Source: Prevotellaceae bacterium UBA2852
Lineage (GTDB): Bacteria > Bacteroidota > Bacteroidia > Bacteroidales > Bacteroidaceae
Assembly: GCA_002350855.1 (NCBI GenBank)
Contig: DEFM01000034.1
Location: forward strand, 36,940-98,360
Length of the DNA stretch: 61,421 nt
Direction of reading: 5' to 3'
Positions 17,044 through 26,594 of the stretch are shown piece by piece. Numbering within the stretch: the stretch's first letter is position 1; each line of letters begins with the position of its first letter. The translations under genes and the position numbers were made by a program. The notes below the pieces were generated by a model, which worked only from the letters and a program-made list of their open reading frames with translations, was not told the origin of the DNA and ran no database searches.

Positions 17044-19638
17044 TTAAGATCTTGATTTCTTGACAGCGAAGAAGATGCCAATGATTGCACCGAGAGCAAG
17101 GAGTGCAAGAGCGATGTAGGCAATGGTTTCGGTGGTGTGGATGGACTGAGGGTTGAAAGTCATCTGGATGGTGTGCTTGCCTGCAGGCACACGAAGGGTT
17201 CGAAGCACATAGTCGGCACGTGCCATCTGCACTTCGTTGCCGTCAATACTAACTGTCCAGTCAGGATAGTAGATTTCGCTGAACACTGCTACCGCACCAC
17301 GCTTGGTGTTAACCTCGTAGGATGCAGAGGTAGAGGTGAGACTGGTCAGACGGATGGTGTCGCCTTCCGAAAGCTGAGCCGGAGCGTCCTTACCAATTAC
17401 ATCAGCAAAATTCTTGTTTATAACTGCCGTAGTACGCAGATTGGCGGTGCGGAGCGCTGCAAGTTCCTCGTTTGCATTGTCAACAAAAAGGAGTGTATCG
17501 ACAAGCCAGGCATTGCCGAAGGCATCGGGATTGTGCATGGGCTGCAACTCACCGGTTTCCTGATTGCGGGTAATAATCCACTGGGTATTGAGCATATTGA
17601 GCACAGCCATATTCATGCCCTGCGAACCACTAAGGTGCTCTTCCACCAATTCCTGATAACGGCGCAGTTTGGCTGGGTGATAGCCACCAATACTGTTGTA
17701 GTAGAACGAAGTGGTATTGTCGTTGAATGTATTGACTGCGAGATTGAGCACACGATAGTCGCGATTGGTTCCTGAAGTCTGCTGTATGATGCGGTCTGCA
17801 TCGGTAAGTGCAGGAGCAGAGGCTGTCTGATGACGGATAAACATAGAATCATTGAGATAGCGTTTGTTCACCTCCCACATATCGTAGAGGGAAACCACCA
17901 ACAGTGATACACAGGCAACAGTGAGCATATAGCGTCGTTTCTCAGCATACTTGTAGTAGCCAAAGAGAATAAGACAGCCCAGAAGCACAATAATCAGCGA
18001 ACGCTTAGCATCGTTGCTTACCATGGCATAACGCATCTGTGGTAGGCTCGCCATCAGGTGGGTTTTCTCCATACCAACAATTTGGGTAGCCTGGTTCCAT
18101 GCCGTAGTCTCATCCATACCAGGATTCTGCTGAAGGATATAGCCTGCATAACCCTGCTGCAACTGCGGTTCAAGGTAAGACCATGAACGTGCATCGCCTT
18201 CGGAAGAAGTGCCGCTTCCCGACATGCTTGGAGCAACAGCGAAGATAAAGCATACAATACCAACTATGGCACCGCTCACTGCCAGTGAACGAATTGCGAA
18301 GCGACGTCGTTCTCTGTCTGCACACTGCTCAACGAATTCTCGCAATCCGAGAAGTGCAAGCAGAGGTATGGTGAATTCTGCCACAACAAGAATGCTGGCA
18401 ACAGTGCGGAACTTTGAATAGAGAGGCACATAATCAATGAAGAAGTCCGTAAGTCCCATGAAATTCTTTCCCCAAGCCAGCATGATGCTAAGTATGGTTG
18501 CTGCGAGGAGTGTCCATTTCAGGACGTTGCGATTCGGCAGGATTATCAGGGCAAGGACAAAGAGCAGGCACACCAACGCTCCTACATATACAGGTCCGCT
18601 GGTTGACGGCTGGTCACCCCAGTATTGGGTGAAGTAGTTGTAAAACTGACCATTTACATCGCTCGATGCCTTAGACATTGCTTTCTCGTTATAAGCAAGA
18701 GGCACTGATGCTCCACCACGGAAGTTAGGGATGAGCAGAGTCATGGTTTCATCAATGCCATAGCTCCACATGGTAATATAACTGCGCTCGAGTCCGCTGT
18801 CGGTCTGGTCGCTCTCCCTACCCTGCTTAACCAGTTCGCTCTTTCCGCGCATGGTCTCGTCGGCATACTTATATGTGTGGTAGAGATTCGATATATTCAA
18901 GGCTACTGCCAATATAGCTGCAGCAGCTACTACACCTGTTGCCTTCAGCCACTGGGATACTTTCTTCTTCATAACTGCCTCGATGAGGAAGCCAAATATC
19001 ATAAGGAGTTCAGGGATGAGGAAATAATAGGTCATCTGCACGTGGTTGCCCATCACCTGGAGTGCGGCAAACAGGGCTGTTACGATTCCTCCCCAGAGGT
19101 ATCTGCCTCGGTAGCACATGACGACACCTGCTATTGTAGGAGGAATGTAGGCAAGAGTAATGACTTTCCAAATGTGTCCTGCAGCTATGATAATGAAGAA
19201 ATAGCTGCTGAACGCCCACACTACCGCACCAAGTGCAGCCATCCACTGCTTGAAGTCGAACGCACGAAGCAGGATGTAGAATCCAAGCAACGATGCGAAC
19301 ACATACCATACATAGTCGGGCAACCACAAGTGATATGCTTTCTCCACAGCCTTGATGGTGTCAGTGGAATCGTAGCTCGGAGCTATCTGATAGGTTGGCA
19401 TTCCACTGAAGATAGAGTTAATCCAACGTGGTGTCTCACCATCGTGTGTCTGACGGTAGGTTTCTATCTCCACACTCAGTCCGTCGGCACCGCTATGGTC
19501 CTCACCTGTCAGCCTGCGTCCGTCGAGCACAGCAGGATAGAAATAGAAAAACGCTATGGCAACGAACATTGCCACACATGTCACATCGAGCCAGGCAGCC
19601 TTGCCTGTAAATTTTTCCTTGATTTTTTCTAAAAACAT
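17044..19638 (-). CDS. YfhO-family multi-pass membrane protein
   Basis: 864 residues with about a dozen membrane helices and a C-terminal periplasmic beta-rich domain (AQLSEGDTIRLTSLTSTSA to GKHTIQMTF) before a final helix. The N-terminal DHSGADGL segment and the later YYNSIGGYHPAKLRRY segment are typical of the large YfhO-like proteins of Bacteroidetes, which belong to the GT-C-like glycosyltransferase group acting on lipid-linked sugars. The actual substrate is unknown. It follows murF on the same strand after a 214-base gap, so a link with cell-envelope synthesis is plausible. Confidence 0.8.
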   Translation of the reverse strand: MFLEKIKEKFTGKAAWLDVTCVAMFVAIAFFYFYPAVLDGRRLTGEDHSGADGLSVEIETYRQTHDGETPRWINSIFSGMPTYQIAPSYDSTDTIKAVEKAYHLWLPDYVWYVFASLLGFYILLRAFDFKQWMAALGAVVWAFSSYFFIIIAAGHIWKVITLAYIPPTIAGVVMCYRGRYLWGGIVTALFAALQVMGNHVQMTYYFLIPELLMIFGFLIEAVMKKKVSQWLKATGVVAAAAILAVALNISNLYHTYKYADETMRGKSELVKQGRESDQTDSGLERSYITMWSYGIDETMTLLIPNFRGGASVPLAYNEKAMSKASSDVNGQFYNYFTQYWGDQPSTSGPVYVGALVCLLFVLALIILPNRNVLKWTLLAATILSIMLAWGKNFMGLTDFFIDYVPLYSKFRTVASILVVAEFTIPLLALLGLREFVEQCADRERRRFAIRSLAVSGAIVGIVCFIFAVAPSMSGSGTSSEGDARSWSYLEPQLQQGYAGYILQQNPGMDETTAWNQATQIVGMEKTHLMASLPQMRYAMVSNDAKRSLIIVLLGCLILFGYYKYAEKRRYMLTVACVSLLVVSLYDMWEVNKRYLNDSMFIRHQTASAPALTDADRIIQQTSGTNRDYRVLNLAVNTFNDNTTSFYYNSIGGYHPAKLRRYQELVEEHLSGSQGMNMAVLNMLNTQWIITRNQETGELQPMHNPDAFGNAWLVDTLLFVDNANEELAALRTANLRTTAVINKNFADVIGKDAPAQLSEGDTIRLTSLTSTSASYEVNTKRGAVAVFSEIYYPDWTVSIDGNEVQMARADYVLRTLRVPAGKHTIQMTFNPQSIHTTETIAYIALALLALGAIIGIFFAVKKSRS

Positions 19639-19702
19639 ATTATGAGTTTTTGAGTTCTTGGGCTATTGGGTATTTCCGCGACAAAACAGCAGAACACACA
19701 TT

Positions 19703-19838
19703 CCATCCGGATGGTGATTCTTGCTTCGCAAGCGTGCTCTTTTGAGTGCTTATTTTAGCGGTATCGCAACGATAACTTCATTGATAATTCTTCAAAAATG
19801 AATTCTTCATTCTTCATTCTTCATTCTTCATTCTTCAT
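19703..19838. repeat. Intergenic palindrome and ATTCTTC tandem repeat
   Basis: Within the 214 bases between murF and the YfhO gene there is a 12-base palindrome CCATCCGGATGG (19703-19714), a hairpin CTTGC-TTC-GCAAG close behind, and about five tandem ATTCTTC units ending near 19838. The same 12-base palindrome lies at the centre of the repeat element at 54866-54957. No gene is seen in this gap. Confidence 0.6.
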
Positions 19839-19852
19839 TTAAAATAGGGGCT

Positions 19853-21142
19853 TTATAGCAGTTCAGGCAGCTGGAACAGTTTTGTGCTGTTAGAACCTTT
19901 GATGAGGATTAGCAAACCTTGTGGTTTGTTGTTGCTAATCTCTGCCTTGACTTCATCTACGTTGGCAAAATGGCGATAGTTCTCACTTCTGCTTGTAAGG
20001 GAAAAGCGTTCACCCACAAGCCAGACGTTGGTAAATCCACATTCTGCAATAAGGTCAACTATGCGTTGATGTTCGCTCTCGCTATCGGTGCCGAGTTCTC
20101 CCATGTCACCAATGATGCACAGTTTTCTGTCACCCTGCATCTGCTGGAAATTACGCAGTGCAAGTGCCATTGACGTAGGATTGGCGTTATAAGCGTCAAC
20201 AACCAACTTATTGTCAGAAGTCTCGACAAACTGTGAACGGCTATTTGACGGAGTATAATCGGTCAAAGCCTTACAGATATCCTCGTCAGAAACACCAAAG
20301 TAATGTCCTACAGTTGCTGCAGCCAAGGCATTGTCGAGATTATAGGCTCCTACGAGTTGAGTCTGCACATTGTAGCGAGCTGACATACCGATATTCTCAC
20401 GCGGAATCCATTCCAGACGGAGGAAAGGATTGCACTCCACCACATCACCATCGACATATTCCACCCACTCCAGGTCTTTTGCAATAGCAGTGAGATATTC
20501 ATTGTGAGGATTGATGAAAATCTTGCCTCCATGCTCACGGATATAATCATAGAGTTCACCCTTAGTACGGATAACTCCTTCGAATGAGCCGAATCCCTGA
20601 AGATGGGCACGTCCCACGTTGGTAATCAGTCCGAAGTTCGGTTCGGCGATATCAACTAGTTCCTTAATATCTCCCAAATGGCTTGCACCCATCTCAACCA
20701 CAGCTAAATCATGATCACGTCTGAGTCGCAGAAGGGTGAGAGGCACACCAATCTGATTATTGAGATTTCCTTCAGTGTAAAGAAGGTTGAACTTCTTCTT
20801 AAGAACCGCAGATGTAAGTTCCTTGGTTGTTGTCTTTCCGTTGGTTCCGGTGATTGCGAGAATCGTAGTACCCAACACACGGCGATGATGACGTGCCAAC
20901 TGTTGCAAAGCGGTTAGTACATCCTCAACAAGAACATATCTGCTATCACCTTCCACTGCATACTGGGCATTGTCAATCACTGCACACACACAACCTTTCT
21001 CCAACGCCTGAGCTGCATAGGCATTGCCATCGAACGAAGCACCGCGAAGTGCAAAAAACATTGTATCGGGTTCGCATTTGCGACTGTCGGTCACGACACC
21101 CGCACTTTTCTGAAAAATACCGTATAATTCTTCTATTTCCAT
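19853..21142 (-). CDS. murF: UDP-N-acetylmuramoyl-tripeptide--D-alanyl-D-alanine ligase
   Basis: 429 residues. MurF adds D-Ala-D-Ala to the UDP-MurNAc-tripeptide, the last cytoplasmic peptide-ligation step of peptidoglycan precursor synthesis. Visible are the N-terminal MurF-type domain (TDSRKCEPDTMFFALRG), the ATP-binding loop ITGTNGKTTTKE, the central EMGASHLGDI motif, and the C-terminal VDAYNANPTSM motif that is diagnostic of MurF. Length is normal for Bacteroidetes. The product of ddl (40100-41122) is its substrate supplier. Its promoter lies back to back with that of folP. Confidence 0.95.
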   Translation of the reverse strand: MEIEELYGIFQKSAGVVTDSRKCEPDTMFFALRGASFDGNAYAAQALEKGCVCAVIDNAQYAVEGDSRYVLVEDVLTALQQLARHHRRVLGTTILAITGTNGKTTTKELTSAVLKKKFNLLYTEGNLNNQIGVPLTLLRLRRDHDLAVVEMGASHLGDIKELVDIAEPNFGLITNVGRAHLQGFGSFEGVIRTKGELYDYIREHGGKIFINPHNEYLTAIAKDLEWVEYVDGDVVECNPFLRLEWIPRENIGMSARYNVQTQLVGAYNLDNALAAATVGHYFGVSDEDICKALTDYTPSNSRSQFVETSDNKLVVDAYNANPTSMALALRNFQQMQGDRKLCIIGDMGELGTDSESEHQRIVDLIAECGFTNVWLVGERFSLTSRSENYRHFANVDEVKAEISNNKPQGLLILIKGSNSTKLFQLPELL

Positions 21143-21165
21143 ATTGGAATAACTATAATTTTGCG

Positions 21166-21173
21166 CAAAGTTA
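21166..21173 (-). promoter_or_regulatory. -7 element of the murF promoter
   Basis: On the minus strand this reads TAACTTTG, 23 bases before the murF start. It fits TAnnTTTG and overlaps the divergent folP control region. Confidence 0.5.
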
Positions 21174-21227
21174 TGAATTTTTCAATTAAAGTTGTGGCAC
21201 ATACAGCAAAAGTTGAAATTTTATTAG

Positions 21228-21235
21228 TATTTTTG
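21228..21235 (+). promoter_or_regulatory. -7 element of the folP promoter
   Basis: TATTTTTG fits TAnnTTTG and ends 18 bases before the chosen folP ATG (21254). It supports that start over an ATG at 21161, which would lie upstream of the promoter. Confidence 0.5.
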
Positions 21236-21253
21236 CCACAAAATTACAGACTG

Positions 21254-22078
21254 ATGCAACACTCAATAAACATAAACGGGCAACTGCTCGATTTGACGAC
21301 TCCAAAGGTGATGGGAATAATCAACGCCACACCCGACTCTTTCTATCAGCAAAGTCGTACCACAGATTCAGTTTCCACAGAGCAACGACTTAGACAATTG
21401 CTCGATGAAGGAGCTGCAATTATTGACATAGGAGCGGTAAGCACCCGACCTGGAGCGTCAGAAGTCTCCGAAGCGGAGGAAATGGTTCGTTTGCGCTCAT
21501 GTCTCGCCACTGTGACGAAAGCGGAGCCACAGGCTGTATTGAGTGTCGACACGTTCAGGGCAGACGTTGCCCGAATGGCAGTCGAAGAGTATGGTGTGGC
21601 TATCATCAACGACATATCAGGAGGAATAATAGACAAGCAGATGTTCAGCACTGTAGCAAGTCTCGGAGTTCCTTACGTTCTCTCCGACGAAGGGAACCAC
21701 GACGAAGGGACAGACATAGTTGACTCCATGATTCTGCGCTTCGCCCGCCGCATCGAAGAGTTGCGCAGCCTGGGACAGAAAGACATTCTGCTTGATCCTG
21801 GATTCGGTTTCGGCAAGACACTTGACCAGAACTACCAGATTCTTACACGACTTGACGAACTGAAAGTCTTCGAACTGCCTCTGCTAATAGGCATTTCGCG
21901 TAAAAGCATGATGCACCGTCTGCTAAACATCACTCCTCAACAGTCGCTCAATGCAACTACAGCAGTACATTCGTACATCCTCTCCAAGCATTGTGCAGAC
22001 ATTCTCAGAGTCCACGATGTGAGAGAAGCCGTTGAAACCATCACCATACACCAAAAGATAAAAGAATTTGACAATTAG
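21254..22078 (+). CDS. folP: Dihydropteroate synthase
   Basis: 274 residues from the ATG at 21254. It joins 6-hydroxymethyl-dihydropterin pyrophosphate to p-aminobenzoate in folate synthesis and is the sulfonamide target. Motifs are GIINATPDSF at the N-terminus, DIGAVSTRPGA, LSVDTFRADVA, INDISGG, LDPGFGFGKT and GISRKSM. An upstream in-frame ATG at 21161 is rejected because it precedes the promoter. The pairing with cdaA immediately downstream is common in Bacteroidetes. Confidence 0.95.
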   Translation: MQHSININGQLLDLTTPKVMGIINATPDSFYQQSRTTDSVSTEQRLRQLLDEGAAIIDIGAVSTRPGASEVSEAEEMVRLRSCLATVTKAEPQAVLSVDTFRADVARMAVEEYGVAIINDISGGIIDKQMFSTVASLGVPYVLSDEGNHDEGTDIVDSMILRFARRIEELRSLGQKDILLDPGFGFGKTLDQNYQILTRLDELKVFELPLLIGISRKSMMHRLLNITPQQSLNATTAVHSYILSKHCADILRVHDVREAVETITIHQKIKEFDN

Positions 22079-22122
22079 ACTATTTACAATTAGACAATTA
22101 CATAATTACAAACTCATATCAA

Positions 22123-22890
22123 ATGATAGAATTTGGATTAAAAGACGCCATTGACATACTATGCGTAGCATTCCTGCTATACTACATGTATAAGCTGATG
22201 AAGACATCAGGTTCACTCAATGTCTTCTACGGACTACTCATATTCATCATCACCTGGATTGTGGTTTCACAGGTTTTCCGCATGAAACTGCTCGGTTCTA
22301 TCTTCGACAAACTCGTAAGTGTGGGTGTTTTGGCACTCATTATCCTCTTCCAGGAAGACATCCGCCGCTTCTTCCTGACCATTGGAACAAACAACCGCTT
22401 TGCAATTATAACACGCCTTTTCTCACGTAAGCGTTCGCAGGAGAACGATATGGAGAATCCTGCCATCATGCAGATAGTCAGGGCTGTGGCACACATGAGC
22501 AACAACAAAGTAGGTGCATTGATAATCATTGAGCAGAATATGTCGCTGCGCGATATAGTAGCAACAGGAGAAACAATCGATGCCAATATCAACGCACAAC
22601 TCATCAAGAATATCTTCTTCAAGAACTCACCCTTGCACGACGGAGCCATGGTCATATCCCATGACCGAATCGTGGCAGCATCGTGCATCCTGCCAGTTAG
22701 CCACAACACCAACATCCCCAAGGAACTGGGTCTGCGCCACCGTGCCGCACTGGGCATCACCCAACACAGCGATGCCTTAGCCATCATAGTCAGCGAGGAG
22801 ACAGGAAAAATCACTCTGGCACAGCATGCAGAGTTCAAAATCAACATCAATCAGGAGGAACTCGAACGCTTCCTCAACACCATAATGTAA
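22123..22890 (+). CDS. cdaA: Diadenylate cyclase (CdaA type)
   Basis: 255 residues. It makes cyclic di-AMP from two ATP. Three N-terminal membrane helices (about residues 10-80) are followed by the DisA_N domain with the catalytic motifs LHDGAMVI and RHRAALGIT. This is the membrane-bound CdaA/DacA architecture, lacking the DNA-binding part of DisA. The c-di-AMP signal controls potassium and cell-wall balance in many bacteria. It is 44 bases downstream of folP on the same strand. Confidence 0.93.
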   Translation: MIEFGLKDAIDILCVAFLLYYMYKLMKTSGSLNVFYGLLIFIITWIVVSQVFRMKLLGSIFDKLVSVGVLALIILFQEDIRRFFLTIGTNNRFAIITRLFSRKRSQENDMENPAIMQIVRAVAHMSNNKVGALIIIEQNMSLRDIVATGETIDANINAQLIKNIFFKNSPLHDGAMVISHDRIVAASCILPVSHNTNIPKELGLRHRAALGITQHSDALAIIVSEETGKITLAQHAEFKININQEELERFLNTIM

Positions 22891-22918
22891 AAACTGCATT
22901 ATCAACCAACTACAAACT

Positions 22919-24166
22919 ATGAAACGAACTATCATTGCCATACTTCTGCTTACAATATCCGCAGCCACGGCACAAGTATCTGCACAGAAATTGCCAAAAC
23001 CAGGCGACGTCCTGCAAGCCATGCACTGCGCCAACGACTATTTCCTGCAAAAGTATCCCGACCCCACCATTCCTACATTCGTAAAGAAGGAACGTCCCAG
23101 CAACCTATGGACACGAGGTGTGTACTTCGAAGGACTTATGGCTCTCAACAGCATAGACCTCAAGGAGGAAAACCGCGACTACGTCATATGCTGGGCAAGA
23201 TTCCACAAATTCTCTCCACGCAACGGAGTCTATACACGAGACGCTGACGACTACTGCTGCTGTCAGACATATCTCGACATGAATGTGCAGTACAATATCT
23301 ACCCATTAAGCGAAGAAAGGGAAGCAGCACTCACACCCACCATCCTATGTATGAACAATCTGCTCCACCCTGCTCCCGAATCTCTCACACCGGCAACAAA
23401 GGCACGATACGGAGTTAACTCGTTTCACGACTGGACATGGATTGACGCTATACAGATGGGCTTGCCAGTACTTACAAAACTGCCCGTTACCCTTGCCATT
23501 ATAAATGGAGACGAAAGCGTTGACCTCTCTTATGCTGAACACGGCTACCACATGTATCTGTGGACACGCGATTCACTGGCTGGCGGACTTTACAACAAAG
23601 ACGAACACCTGTGGTGGCGCGACCGCGACTTCGTTCCTCCATACGCAGAACCTAACGGCAAGAACTGTTATTGGAGTAGAGGCAACGGATGGGTTTATGC
23701 TGCCCTCGTAAGAGCTATGGAATCGGCTCTGCTCTACAAATCCCAATTCGGGAATATACCTGAGGAATTCCACTTCAACGACTACAAGGCAGACTTCCTA
23801 GAAATGACAGAAGCTCTGCTTAAATGCCAGCGTTCCGACACTTTCTGGAATGTCAGCCTTCACGACAGCAGTAATTTCGGAGGTCCCGAACTCACCGGCA
23901 CCGCACTCTTTATCTACGGAATGGCATGGGGTGTGAACAATGACATCCTTCCCAAGGAGAAATTCGAACCCATCATAGCAAAAACCTGGAAGAAGATGGT
24001 GAAGAAATGCCTGCGTAAAGACGGATTCCTGCATTTTGTTCAGGGAACAGGTAAAGAGCCTAAAGACTCACAACCCGTTGGACGGAACATCGAACCAGAC
24101 TTCGACGACTACGGTCTCGGTTGCTTCCTGCTGGCAGGCTGCGAAGTGTATAATCTCTGCAAATAA
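22919..24166 (+). CDS. Secreted GH105-type unsaturated rhamnogalacturonyl hydrolase
   Basis: 415 residues with a signal peptide (cleaved after about residue 22, AQVSAQ). The sequence is of the GH88/GH105 alpha/alpha-barrel type: WTRGVYFEGLMAL, DDYCCCQTYLDM, WTWIDAIQMGLPVL, WWRDRDFV and YWSRGNGWVYAAL are the characteristic barrel motifs. Such enzymes remove the unsaturated galacturonyl residue left by pectin lyases, using a hydration mechanism with a conserved Asp. It begins a rhamnogalacturonan set with the CE12 esterase and the GH106 protein. Confidence 0.88.
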   Translation: MKRTIIAILLLTISAATAQVSAQKLPKPGDVLQAMHCANDYFLQKYPDPTIPTFVKKERPSNLWTRGVYFEGLMALNSIDLKEENRDYVICWARFHKFSPRNGVYTRDADDYCCCQTYLDMNVQYNIYPLSEEREAALTPTILCMNNLLHPAPESLTPATKARYGVNSFHDWTWIDAIQMGLPVLTKLPVTLAIINGDESVDLSYAEHGYHMYLWTRDSLAGGLYNKDEHLWWRDRDFVPPYAEPNGKNCYWSRGNGWVYAALVRAMESALLYKSQFGNIPEEFHFNDYKADFLEMTEALLKCQRSDTFWNVSLHDSSNFGGPELTGTALFIYGMAWGVNNDILPKEKFEPIIAKTWKKMVKKCLRKDGFLHFVQGTGKEPKDSQPVGRNIEPDFDDYGLGCFLLAGCEVYNLCK

Positions 24167-24175
24167 ATTATCTGA

Positions 24176-25186
24176 ATGTATATGTCACGCACCATATCAC
24201 ATATAATATTATTACTGACTATTGCTTCCTCTTTCGTTTCGTGCAATATCGGGGACAATAACGGTAAACGCAAGAGTGCAGCTGTCTCTTCACCCTACGA
24301 ACTGCTTGTAGTCGCACCTAAGGACTGGCTAAGTACTGCTGACGGAGAACCTCTTCTCGACATCATCAACGCAGAAATACCAGCACTCAACCAGCCTGAG
24401 CAGAACTTCCGTACAACAACCATCAATCCTGTGTCTTTCAAAGGCACTTTCATCGGCTATTCCAATGTCATCAAAGTGGACATTAACCGGAAATACACCA
24501 AAGCAGAAATGCAAATTGCCCACGATGTATATTGCCAGCCGCAGATTATTGTGCAACTTGTAGCACCAACACAAGAATCTTTCGCTCAACTATGCACGGA
24601 AAGCAAGCAAAGGATATTAAGAATCTTCAACGATGCGGAACTTGAGCGTGCCACTCAGCGTCTGAAGAAGAATCACAGCGGCATTGTTGCCAAAGCTGCA
24701 AAGGATATGTTTCAGTGTACAGTATATGCACCACAGGAAATCAATGCCATACTCAAAGGCAAAGACTTCTTCTGGGCTTCAAGTGAAGGACAGCATGAGA
24801 ACTACCTGAACTTCTGCATGTACAGCTACCCTTTCACATCCAACCAGACTTTCACTATCGACTATTTCGCCAACAAACGAGATTCCGTGATGAAAATAAA
24901 TATCACCGGAGAGGAACACGACGGACTGACTCCGTATATGATGACATATAAACCAACCCTCGTAACGACAGATCTTAACCTTAACAACAACTACGTGCAG
25001 GAAGTACGCGGACTGTGGGCCATGGAACACGACGCCATGGGCGGACCGTTCATCTCATACGTCCAAGTTGACACAACACGAAACAGAGTCATTGTCGCTG
25101 AAGGATTCGTTTACCGTCCCAACAAACCAAAACGTGAACTCATCCGCAGCCTCGAAGCCGCACTGAGAACGTTGAAAGTGAAGTGA
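24176..25186 (+). CDS. DUF4837-family lipoprotein
   Basis: 336 residues with a lipoprotein signal peptide: a hydrophobic stretch ends in FVSC, whose Cys would be lipidated. The body (PYELLVVAPKDWL to the end) matches the DUF4837 pattern of Bacteroidetes. Its function is not known. A second ATG two codons downstream (24182) is equally likely. It interrupts the pectin gene set and is probably part of an older core neighbourhood. Confidence 0.8.
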   Translation: MYMSRTISHIILLLTIASSFVSCNIGDNNGKRKSAAVSSPYELLVVAPKDWLSTADGEPLLDIINAEIPALNQPEQNFRTTTINPVSFKGTFIGYSNVIKVDINRKYTKAEMQIAHDVYCQPQIIVQLVAPTQESFAQLCTESKQRILRIFNDAELERATQRLKKNHSGIVAKAAKDMFQCTVYAPQEINAILKGKDFFWASSEGQHENYLNFCMYSYPFTSNQTFTIDYFANKRDSVMKINITGEEHDGLTPYMMTYKPTLVTTDLNLNNNYVQEVRGLWAMEHDAMGGPFISYVQVDTTRNRVIVAEGFVYRPNKPKRELIRSLEAALRTLKVK

Positions 25187-25228
25187 TGTAACAATGAAGA
25201 ATTCATGATGCAAACTAACTATATGATT

Positions 25229-26512
25229 ATGTACAGACGAATAATTACTATTATTGTGCTGATAGCAGCAACAGCTTTATCATTATCAGCACAGACATCA
25301 TACATATTCACATTTGACGGACGTAACCGCAATGCCATTCATCTTACGCCAGCGGACACATTCAACGTAGAACGCGGTTATGGTTACGACTTCGTAAAGA
25401 CCGCAGCAGGCAGCAAGAGCACATTCCTCTCTGTAGCTGTCCCCGATGGTAACTACCGTGTAAGCGTAACGCTCGGCAACAAACGCAAGGCAGGTTCAAC
25501 CACCGTTCGAGCAGAGTCACGCCGTCTGTTCATTGAGAACGAAGTCACACGCAAGGGAGAATTCCTCACCATATCATTCGTGGTTAACAAGCGCAATACC
25601 GTTATCTACGACAAAGAAGGGAAAGCTGTTGACAAAGTACGCATCAAGAAACGCGAAGAGCCTAAACTCAACTGGGACGACCGTCTGACTCTGGAATTCA
25701 GCGGTGACAATCCTGCAGTATCTGAAGTGAGCATTGAGCCTGCTTCCGACGAAGTCACAACAATATGGCTTTGCGGCAACAGTACAGTCGTGGATCAGGA
25801 CTACGAGCCTTGGGCATCATGGGGGCAGATGATTCCTCGCTGGTTCAACGATAAGGTATGCTTTGCAAACTATGCTGAAAGCGGAGAGACTGCAAGCACA
25901 TTCATCGCTGCAGGAAGACTGAAGAAAATCCTCTCTTTGATGAAAAAAGGAGATTACATACTCGTAGAGTTCGGGCATAATGACCAGAAGCAGAAGTTCG
26001 CCGGTGCTGGAGCATACTATAACTTCGCCTTCTGCTTGAAACAATTCATTGATGAAGCACGTCTGCGTGGAGCAACACCGATTTTCGTAACTCCTACCCA
26101 ACGACGTTCGTTCCAAAACGGACGCATACAGGAAACCCACGGAGACTACCCCGATGCCATGCGTGAGGTTGCCAAGCGTGAAGGAGTGAGCGTTATAGAA
26201 CTGCACGACATGACACGTACTTTCTATGAAACTCTTAGAGAACCGGCTTCCACAAAGGCTTTTGTTCACTACCCTGCAAACACCTTCCCTGGGCAGACAA
26301 CAGCACTAGCCGACAACACTCATTTCAATCCCTACGGAGCTTACGAGATTGCCAAGATGGTCATTGAAGGAATGAAAAGCCTCAACCTCCCCGTTATCTG
26401 TAACCTTCGTCCTGAATATAAGCCATACAACCCGTCACAACCAGATTCTTTTGAATCCTTCCACTGGGTCGATTCTCCTTTCTACGAGGCACTAAAACCT
26501 GACGGGAACTAA
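25229..26512 (+). CDS. Secreted rhamnogalacturonan acetylesterase-like SGNH hydrolase (CE12 type)
   Basis: About 427 residues from the ATG at 25229; earlier in-frame ATGs start at 25205. After the signal peptide (ALSLSAQ) there is an N-terminal beta-rich domain (FDGRNRNAIHLTPADTFNV) typical of bacterial RhgT-like enzymes. The SGNH blocks follow: CGNSTV (Ser nucleophile in a GNST variant of GDS), GETAST (block II Gly), FGHNDQ (block III Asn), and DNTHFNPYGA (block V Asp/His). It removes acetyl groups from rhamnogalacturonan I. It is 18 bases downstream of the DUF4837 gene if the first ATG is used. Confidence 0.88.
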   Translation: MYRRIITIIVLIAATALSLSAQTSYIFTFDGRNRNAIHLTPADTFNVERGYGYDFVKTAAGSKSTFLSVAVPDGNYRVSVTLGNKRKAGSTTVRAESRRLFIENEVTRKGEFLTISFVVNKRNTVIYDKEGKAVDKVRIKKREEPKLNWDDRLTLEFSGDNPAVSEVSIEPASDEVTTIWLCGNSTVVDQDYEPWASWGQMIPRWFNDKVCFANYAESGETASTFIAAGRLKKILSLMKKGDYILVEFGHNDQKQKFAGAGAYYNFAFCLKQFIDEARLRGATPIFVTPTQRRSFQNGRIQETHGDYPDAMREVAKREGVSVIELHDMTRTFYETLREPASTKAFVHYPANTFPGQTTALADNTHFNPYGAYEIAKMVIEGMKSLNLPVICNLRPEYKPYNPSQPDSFESFHWVDSPFYEALKPDGN

Positions 26513-26594
26513 AAGAGCCTCCACCATGCTCCCTGCGAGGAAGGGGATAGTTTCCTTATGTTCTCACAATTTATACATAATACTAAATAGCACT

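Noticed and set aside
18877..19632. 251-codon open frame opposite the YfhO gene
   Set aside because: Antisense shadow; the composition is unlike a real protein and it has no promoter.
19799..19838. ATTCTTC tandem repeats as a CRISPR or regulatory array
   Set aside because: They are simple short tandem repeats without spacers.
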